DNA of 64,000 nt from Motacilla alba alba (Eukaryota > Chordata > Aves > Passeriformes > Motacillidae), in assembly GCF_015832195.1 (NCBI RefSeq), contig NC_052016.1, forward strand, positions 83,365,047 to 83,429,046, written 5' to 3'. Below, one piece after another: positions 24,346 to 64,000 of this stretch; the first letter of the stretch is position 1; the number at the start of each line of letters is the position of its first letter. The translations under genes were made by a program, and so were the position numbers. The notes beneath the pieces are model-generated. The model saw only the letters and a list, made by a program, of their open reading frames with translations, ran no database searches and was not told where the DNA came from.

Positions 24346-24352
24346 ATTAGTA

Positions 24353-24890
24353 TTTCAGTGCCCCACAAAATTTCTGCTTAACGTCACAAAAGCTCTGAGG
24401 TTGGAACTGCCATTACAGGTGATATAATCTTTATCGATAAAATAGACATTTCAAACACTAACAACACATATTTGCCATAGATCCTTGGGCCTGGGTGCTC
24501 CTGCTAAAAATCAGACCCTTTGAGGGGTGAGGGTGAGACCCACACCCTTCTGGGCCCTCGAGGAACTCAGAAGCAGAGGGGACCAAACCTCCAGAGCAGC
24601 ACTGGGGGGTTATAGTCAAACCACTGCGTAAAAGCAGTCCCTTCATAGCAATTGACCTTGGCAGAGCTGTCTCTCGGGGTGTCAGAGGACAAGCCAAGCA
24701 GAGAGTCAGAGGTCTGACACCCAAGCTTGCACCATGACTCTCTTTTATTCAGCAGTGTGGAAAAGGCCAAAAAGTAAACAGCCCTTCTCTGGTTTTGCTT
24801 CTTTGATCACATATCTGCAGGAAATTAATATCTCCCCAACTCTTCCCCAAAGCACTATAAAAGTCTTTGATGAATAATTGAACACTTTTG

Positions 24891-24892
<2 letters not shown>
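24353..24892. other. Intergenic, possible old retroelement remnant
   Basis: Sequence between the solo LTR and the A44 tract. The part at about 24450-24740 is G/C-richer and has an 88-codon open frame on the minus strand, but I recognise no family or domain. Confidence 0.35.

Positions 24893-24936
<44 letters not shown>
24893..24936. repeat. Poly(A) run, 44 nt
   Basis: Uninterrupted homopolymer of 44 A, the longest in the window. It may be a young retrotransposon tail or an expanded mononucleotide microsatellite. No polyadenylation signal or retrogene body was recognised immediately upstream, and assembly error in such a run is possible. Confidence 0.9.
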
Positions 24937-24940
<4 letters not shown>

Positions 24941-26205
24941 CTTTACATTTCCTTCCGTCCCTGAGTACTCAAGTGTGCAGTTTTAATGTTATTTCAAAAC
25001 ATTAAAAAATCTTTAGGAAAAATAGTAATCTAAGCAGTTATACTACCCCTTATATGTCTTATCAGTAAGGATCTAAGTAACACTACCCTTGCTTTGTACT
25101 AATAAGATATTCATCTGTAGTGAGTGTTCCTTGTATTGGACAAGTAATCCAACACCAATGCTTGTTGTGATGCTGTGATTAGAAAAGGACCAGGGACACC
25201 TTCTCATGAAGAGATGAAAGATGCTGAACAGAGAAGTAAGGGCGATGCTTTACTGCTGTGTCTTGCACTGGCGACATCAATATTGAAAGTCCTTTTTCTG
25301 TGCGTTGTTCTGGTGTCAGTGTATTAAAAAGGTCACAAAAAAAATTACCCGAAAGCAGGAGAAAATGTCTTAGAGACACAAAGAATTTAATTTCTTTAGC
25401 TTACCAATACAAAGGTGGGTGCTGACTCGACAGTTTTGTAATGACCAAATGCCAGGCACCAAGAAAGATCTCTGATCTAGCAGAGAAAAGGTTTAACAAA
25501 GGGCAGGTCCAGATTAAACGTATATCTTTGAAAAAATTGCAACAAATTACTAAAGACAACCAATGAACTGTCTGCCTCTTCATGTCTTCAAATCAAAACC
25601 AGTCCCCCTCCTTAAAAATATGTTTCAGAAAATCCATTTTTTCTCAACTTACAAGTAAAGAAAGGATCAGGAAGAAACCGATGACCGGTAAAGACTAGGT
25701 GACATTAATCACCAGCTTTCCTGGCCTCGAAGCCATTCCTTTGGCTTTTTGTGAAGTAAAATAGCTTCAGCCATCTGTTGACAGTAGAGGTCCGGGAAAT
25801 TTTGAACTGCGCTTCAGATTTTGGCAAGAAGCAACCTCTAATCGTTCTGTCGCTGTCCTCGTCCCAGTCCCCGCGTGCCACTTCCTTCCCCCTCTGTCCC
25901 TTCCCTCCCGGTCACGCACAGTTTCGCTTTCTCTTCTCTCGTCCCTGCCGCCGGGAGACAGCGAAGGGCAGAGAGGGAGCGGGAATGAAGCTCGCTGCTG
26001 TCATTTCTTCCACACTAAATAAAAAGCTTAAACTTAGAGGAGCTGGAAATGGAAACAGGAAGGCAGGGCACGCTGCGCCAGGAGCGACGCTGTCGGTCCG
26101 AGGCCGGCAGGGCAATTTCCAGGTGCTGCAAAAGCCGCGGGGCGCTCGGAGCCCGCGGGCAGCAGCATCCGCCCGCCACCTCCCGGGAGGGCGAGGAAAA
26201 GGAGG

Positions 26206-26209
26206 AAAA
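26206..26209 (-). terminator. Pol III T-run terminator of tRNA-Phe
   Basis: Four T on the minus strand, starting 7 nt after the discriminator base of the tRNA. This is the usual short Pol III stop signal. Confidence 0.75.
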
Positions 26210-26215
26210 CGGTTC

Positions 26216-26288
26216 TGCCGAAACCCGGGATCGAACCAGGGACCTTTAGATCTTCAGTCTAACGCTCTCCCAACTGAGCTATTTCGGC
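26216..26288 (-). tRNA. tRNA-Phe (anticodon GAA)
   Basis: The minus strand folds into a full cloverleaf. The acceptor stem is GCCGAAA/TTTCGGC with discriminator A73 at 26216. The D-arm (A box) is TAGCTCAGTTGGGAGAGC. The anticodon stem TTAGA/TCTAA holds loop CTGAAGA with anticodon GAA. The T-arm (B box) GGTTCGATCCC closes the fold. There is no intron and CCA is not encoded, as expected for a eukaryotic gene. A TTTT Pol III terminator lies 7-10 nt downstream (26206-26209). As far as I recall the sequence is the same as the common vertebrate isodecoder. It sits alone in a CpG-rich pocket (about 25850-26300) between DCT and TGDS. Confidence 0.97.
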
Positions 26289-28209
26289 CGCCATGGTACG
26301 TGGTGTGTGATGAGATAGTACTAATCCGTTCTTCCACACCCGGTTCTAAAAATAATTGTTACTAGCCCTGCGGCTCTAGATGCCACAAACGAGTCAATGA
26401 CGGGTCCCCCCAAACAAAATTATGCCGTAAGCCAAAGACAAATCAGCAGTAACACAAAATTGTGCGTATACAAAGATCTATGTGCAACACACACGTCAGA
26501 ATGAAGGTGTTTTGGCAGTGGCTCCCTGGATTATTGGGGGAGGTGACAGGAACTAGAACATTATGTGGAACTCAGAAGCATTAAGTTGGCAGCATTTTAC
26601 CTTCAGTTTTCAAGGATTTTATTTTACAGCCTGCAAAATGTGTGCGCGGACATGATGATGTCACAAAAAGACATGAACAGGAAGGGCACCTGCACCTTCT
26701 TGCGCCCATGGTGTTCCACTGGAAAAGCTCCCTGAGTCCACATAAATCACAAATCCTGACTAAGTAGTGTAAGAAGAAAAAACAGTTTACATTCACGTTG
26801 TTGATTAGGCATTGATTTCAACAAGCAACTGGTAGCACGGGCCTGTGGCTACAGGGAAAAGGCAGAGGATGCATCAGAGTGCCCACGTTGGTGCCTGTGG
26901 TGGGCACTGACATCTCAAATTTGTGGTAACTTGCACAGCCCATGGTCTAGGAAAAGCCTCCTGTGAGGGCATCTCCTACTCACACTTCCTGCACACTGTG
27001 AGGGGAGAGAGGCTGCTTTGCAAAATTGTCCACTGCTGCTCTCTCCTGTTCATAAAAACACCAAGACTCTCTTCCATAGTACTAGAGGAATTTAACAAAC
27101 CCCTCCTTTTTCAAGTGGGGAAGAAGCAGCCTCAGCGCAAGCCAGCCATGTAAATATTTGGCAACATAAATCACCCTGTTTCCTTTTATTTTCAGAGTGT
27201 ATTTTTCCTCACATTGTCTCACATTCGTGGGTTCTTCAGGAGCTGATATGTTTTCAGGACTCAAATACCCGTTTTCAGAAGTACAAAGGCTGAGGACTGA
27301 GCCAGCAGTTTAGTGACTGAAACCAAAAACTCTTCACAAAAAAAATTCAGTTAGGGAGAGGTTAAAGAAATCCACCCACACTTGTGCTTAAGAGGTGTGT
27401 GAACGACATACTGATACAAAATCTCATCTTCTCATGATTTTCCATTGCCACTGGCAATGATTGTTTTGCTGAGAAATGATGAATATAATCCCTTAACAAG
27501 AATGTCTCCTACTGATGCAGCTAACACAATCTGTGATCTCTGGGGCAGATAAACTCCAAATGTGTCACGGCATGCACAGAAGTCAAAACACTATTGACTT
27601 AAGAGTTTTCATGAATTACCACAACAATCAGAGGTACTATGGAGCAATGGGCTATTCTGATTCTTATTTTTAGAAATCTGTGTTTTGCCAGGTGAAATGG
27701 AAATAACAATGGGAATAAAAAAAACTAAAGGTAATGCAAAACAAAATTAAATAAAAGAGAAGGACAATTCAGTCTCAGACATAGCATATTTAATAAAATC
27801 GTCAGCTTTTCCCCTAACAGAATTTGGTGAGGGGGTTTGTATTAAAAGTTCCTCCTTCTGTAGAAAGATATTTGCATTTTGTGCCTGTCTAATGAGTGTG
27901 AGAACATAGTTTCAGCAAAATGGAGCATTCTGAGTCAAAAAAAAAACATAAACCAACAAAAAAAACCCCATATTTTTCACCCACAGTCTTTCTCCTACAT
28001 CTAAGAAAGTACAGGGTGGACAAACCAAAGGTATTTTCTAGTCCATTATCTTAGGACAGTATAAACCAGCCTAAACCACAGTTGACACCACTTAATGCAA
28101 GCAGCACACAAATTTAAGCAAGTGCTGAGGTCAGACCGGAGAAAGCCTTGGAGAAAGTAAGAGTTCTCTTTGTTGCACAACGTGGAGCTGATACACACAC
28201 ACCACAAAT
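26289..28209. other. Intergenic, no feature recognised
   Basis: AT-rich sequence between the tRNA gene and a CR1 fragment. Only chance open frames. Confidence 0.6.
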
Positions 28210-28362
28210 GCCCCACAGGCCACAGCTGGCAGGGTAAGCTGTGGCTGCCCCACTCCTGGCAGTGCTCAAAGCCAGGTTGGATGGGGCTCTGTGTCCCTGC
28301 ACATGGGAGGGGGCTTGAACTAGGTGATCTTTAAGGTCCTTTCCCAGCTGAAGCACTCTCAG
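28210..28362 (+). mobile_element. CR1 LINE 3'-end fragment
   Basis: Words typical of the CR1 3' end occur in order: aagctgtggctgcccca, gtgctcaaagccaggttggatgg, gggcttgaactaggtgatc, tttaaggtccttt. The element is on the plus strand, 5'-truncated as usual for CR1, and somewhat diverged. Confidence 0.85.
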
Positions 28363-31300
28363 TCTGTGAGTGCAGACGGTCCTGTCTCAGCTGCCCACTT
28401 CAGTGTCTTCCAAATCCTTTCACTTGCTGCTGGCAAGGGATGCACTGAATAGCAGCTGTAGTACACCAAGACAGTGAGGTAGCAATGTTGGTTTTCCCCA
28501 ATGCACAAGGGATTTTAGGAGTTGCTTCCCAAAGATCTGATTCAATTCAGAACAGTAATCACAAAAAGAGATGCAAACCATCCAAGTTGCTGATAGAACC
28601 TGAATCCAAACCTTTGCCAAAGTCCAGCCCTTCTCCCTCAGAAAGTTTTAGCAGTTAAGTGACATACACGTTTACTCCATTTATTTTCCTACTGGTGTGG
28701 CCTCACTTTGCTCTGTGACACAAACCTTGAAAGAGTAGACTGAAAGGTTACAGTGTTCACAGTATTTTACATCACTACCTCTGCCTTCTCCAGAAATGCT
28801 TCCCAGTAAAATCAGTGAGAAACAAAACCTGAAAGCATCACACTTCTCCAGACTGACAGTTCACTAGTTGATCCTTTGTCCTTTTCTTCCTACAGAAGCC
28901 AGAAGGCTAATGGCAAAATAAGCTGTTTTCTATAACAGAAAATACTTTTCCCTGTGAAAGAAATGTTCCTGCCAGATCACTCAGCTGCTAAGAAAATCTG
29001 TTGTACATCAAAGTAGCTCAAAGCAAAAGCCTCCTACATTTCTTAAATATATACATTTCAATATTTTAAAATGTGTGTTTATTTATACATATATACAAGT
29101 AGTAACACAAAGACAAAAATCTCAAACACTTGGATGAATTAAATCTTCAAAAACATTTAAATAAACTAGAACAGCTTTCACTTAAAAATTAATAGATCCT
29201 ATTGAAAACCCACCCCAGGTAATATCACTTCTTTCGACAGTCATATAAATATCAATGTTTGCATTTTCAGCATCTATACATTAAGAACAACTTTCAAAAG
29301 TTCTGTTCAATAAATCAATCACCCCCTACTGCTTTCTTCTGTGTATTTCTGATAACACTGTCTTTAGCGTTCCAAAGACATTGTACCTATTTTCAAAGGT
29401 TTAAAATATTTTTAAATTAAGGTTTATGCATGTTTAAAATAGTAAATTGTAGTTATCTGTAATCTCTACTCTTAAAAACACAACACAGCCAGTATTCCAG
29501 TATAAAGAGATGTGAAAGACACATACTCTCATGCAACCCACTCAAAGCAGCTGTCACAGCAATCACAAATACAGCTAAGACAGATCTTCCCAGCACTTCA
29601 GCTATTTCTGGTACTGACTTTAACAAAATACAGAACCGTAAGATGGATATCGTAAGGAAGGATGCACATTGTAAGGAAGTCATATATCAAGAAAAGTACA
29701 AAAATTAAGGAAATCTTTGAATATAGTCAGCAATGTGCGTTTGACAACGACATTTCAGTGATTCATCCAGAGAAGCACAGCTGGTAAGCCAAGTATGCGA
29801 CAGATTATTACATAGGAAATCCCGTAACTTCTATCTGTCCCAAATGGAGGCTTTTACTGCCAAATCAAGCATCAGTAACTGCCACACAATTCTAGTATTG
29901 TTATCCCACTGTGCCACAGAAAACTCACCTTCAATAACAGGCTGCCAGACTTTAAAACCCATACCTGGCACTGCAGTAAGCCTAGAAACTTCCTGGTTAG
30001 CCTTCTTTTAGAGTGATTCTTGCCAACCACAAGTGGCACTTTATCAACAGCACCATGCACCACAAGAGGTGTGATGAAGTTGGGAACACTTGTGTTTCAA
30101 AAGCTAACTCTCAGTTTCTGAAACCCTTTAGAAGTCACAGCTTTTTCTGAGTACACCACAGCATCCCAGTCCTGTGCAACTTGCAGCTCTGCCCAAGGGT
30201 CACAGAGGATCAGGGACTGGGCCAACTACAGAAGCTGAAGTGACAAAACCAAGAACTGTGCTCCTTTTTATGTTTGCCAGATCACCTCAAAGAAAAAAAT
30301 GAAGGTAATTTTTTTCAGGATAGAGAAAGAGCTAAGAAATATTTTTTAAAAAAACACACCATCTACTTTTTCAGCACGTTCTTCTTAATTAAGAGAAACC
30401 AGTTACACCATAATATTTATTATTAAATCAACTTTGAACAAGATTCATTCACATATTTCTAGAATTACAGAGGTTTTTTCCAAATTTTACATTAAAACTC
30501 AAATACTGTTTTATCTTTAAAATGTTTATTACAGAAAAAATGCTGATATACTGTATTGATAAAGGTCTGCCAACCCACAATTCATAGAAAAAGAAGAGTT
30601 TTAAAAAATTTTCTCCATAAGTAGCCTTCATATCACAGGAAATAGGATCATTGGAATGTTAACTGTGTTCCTGTATTTCAAGTTTGTTACAATTACAGCT
30701 AAGAAAAAGGAGTTAACATATAATAGACAGTAATTCAGTAAAAGGAGTAAAAAGTTTAAGGAAATACTTCTGGAAATCTCAGTGAGAACACCTGCTACTT
30801 CTTGACATCATTTCCCCCCTTGCTCCCCTTAAAAGGGGCATTTAAAGTTATAGTGTAGGTAAGTTTAATCAGTCAACTACAAAAGCTAGAAGTGCACCAG
30901 CAGAGAAATGGACAGCACCAAACAGGTGCTGTGTCCAGCTTTTGTCAATCAATTTAGAGTCTCAAAAAATATATAATTTCTCCCCTTGATTAAAAATAAA
31001 ACCCAACTCTTTGATGTGAAAAAAATTATACATATTACACTGTAAAAAAAAAACTAACACAGATTAATAATTCCAGAACTAAAACAAATTTAACTCCAAG
31101 TCTCAAAAGCTGCAATCACAGTTAATTATTCTTAATAAGGCAGATTTTTACTTCAGTACACTAATTTATAACATTATAAATATTCTTCACTCCATACAGT
31201 CTTTTAAAATCAATACCTAGTGAGAATAGAGTATTGCACCAAAAGCTGAAACCAAGAGGTTCAACTTATAAAGTGCTGATACCATTCCTAAGTTGTGCCA

Positions 31301-31431
31301 TACTGAGGCTCTTTACTCATCATGGTTCATGTCTCTTGAATACATTAAGAGTCCAGTGTGGCCATTTGATTGCAGGCTTTGAAGAAAAGATCATATGAGG
31401 TAGAAAAAACTCCTTCAGGTTCCGTGCCACG
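28363..31431. other. Sequence 3' of TGDS, probably including its 3' UTR
   Basis: Low-GC sequence left of the TGDS stop codon. Several AATAAA signals exist on the minus strand (for example near 30524 and 29080), so the 3' UTR may extend well into this stretch. The end of the transcript cannot be fixed from sequence alone. Confidence 0.4.
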
Positions 31432-43960
<12,529 letters not shown>

Positions 43961-44309
43961 CGTCCGCGCTTTACGGCACCGGGCCCCTCACTCCCTTTCC
44001 CCCACGGCTGCGCGGGAGCGGCACGGGCCCGTGGGTTTCGCGGGCAGAGTCGCAGCGCCTGCAAGAGGCTTATTGAAAGATCGCCTTCCTCGCTCCCCGC
44101 GCGGCCCCACGAGGGGAGCTGTCACCGTCTCGGAGGCCACCGACAGCGGAGCGGGCGCGGCGTGTGAAAAGGGCCAACGTTTCACCTCCGCATTCAGCGG
44201 CAACCGGTGGCCGTCTCTTTTACGACTCTGGCTCTCTCAACTTACGGCCGGACCCGGCAACGGGACACGTTGCCGCAGGGCCGGGGCGCGGCGCTGGGCC
44301 TGGCCCCCA

Positions 44310-44318
44310 GGGGCGGGC
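44310..44318 (+). promoter_or_regulatory. GC box (Sp1-type)
   Basis: GGGGCGGGC between the two divergent start codons; a common Sp1/KLF-type site in CpG-island promoters. Confidence 0.5.
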
Positions 44319-44328
44319 GCGCTCCCTC

Positions 44329-44333
44329 ATTGG
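44329..44333 (-). promoter_or_regulatory. Inverted CCAAT box
   Basis: ATTGG on the plus strand, with flanks tcATTGGct matching the NF-Y preference. It lies about 115 bp upstream of the GPR180 start codon. Confidence 0.5.
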
Positions 44334-44379
44334 CTCTCTCGCCGCTCCGCCCTCCGCTCGCGCCCGGCGCGGCGGGGCC

Positions 44380-44389
44380 GTCACGTGAC
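44380..44389. promoter_or_regulatory. Palindromic E-box GTCACGTGAC (USF/TFEB/MITF type)
   Basis: Perfect 10-bp palindrome with the CACGTG core, 57 bp before the GPR180 ATG. It equals the CLEAR-type consensus bound by TFEB/TFE3/MITF and also fits USF1/2. Occupancy is not shown by sequence. Confidence 0.6.
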
Positions 44390-44446
44390 CCGGCGGGCCG
44401 CGCGGGAGGGGGGAAGAAGGGTCCCGGTGTCCGGCCGGCCCCGGGG

Positions 44447-64000
<19,554 letters not shown>

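Noticed and set aside
24458..24770. Two overlapping minus-strand open frames near the solo LTR
   Set aside because: No retroviral motif such as a protease or polymerase signature, and no splice or conservation evidence.
25778..26365. 195-codon plus-strand open frame
   Set aside because: It runs antisense across the tRNA-Phe gene in a CpG-rich pocket; translation is low-complexity with no family signature.

Overview
This window is a piece of a vertebrate nuclear genome, almost certainly a bird and probably a songbird (Passeriformes). The evidence is GT-AG spliced vertebrate genes in the order DCT - TGDS - GPR180, copies of the avian CR1 LINE 3' end, and two LTR-type repeats that I recognise from bird genomes, one of them typical of passerines. 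There is no prokaryotic content. Most open frames over 60 codons are chance frames in introns or artefacts of a CpG island.

Layout. (1) 1-15294, minus strand: DCT (dopachrome tautomerase), coding exons 1-7; the last exon, with the membrane anchor and tail, lies beyond the left edge. A TATA box and an overlapping MITF-type E-box/CRE-like element lie just upstream of exon 1 (15543-15619). (2) 15620-31431, intergenic: an LTR-like repeat (about 18055-19152), a solo-LTR-like element (23925-24345), a 44-base A run (24893-24936), a complete tRNA-Phe(GAA) gene on the minus strand (26216-26288) and a CR1 fragment (about 28210-28362). (3) 31432-43960, minus strand: TGDS, all 12 coding exons, 354 codons, intact, with the C-terminus about 10 residues longer than the human protein I recall. 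(4) 43540-45170: a CpG island holding the head-to-head TGDS/GPR180 promoter; the two start codons are 486 bp apart. A CR1 copy abuts it on the TGDS side. (5) 44447 to the right edge, plus strand: GPR180, coding exons 1-6 and the first 28 bases of exon 7; the rest is off the right edge.

The three genes do not form an operon or pathway. DCT acts in melanosomes, TGDS is a nucleotide-sugar dehydratase-type enzyme, and GPR180 is a multi-pass membrane protein. The linkage is conserved vertebrate synteny (human 13q32). Exon phases agree at every junction I checked, so all three genes look functional.

I found no convincing undescribed system. The best leads are the composite DCT promoter element, the perfect GTCACGTGAC palindrome in the GPR180/TGDS promoter, the TGDS C-terminal extension, a hairpin with 20-bp arms in DCT intron 3, and an unexplained proline-rich open frame antisense in GPR180 intron 6.
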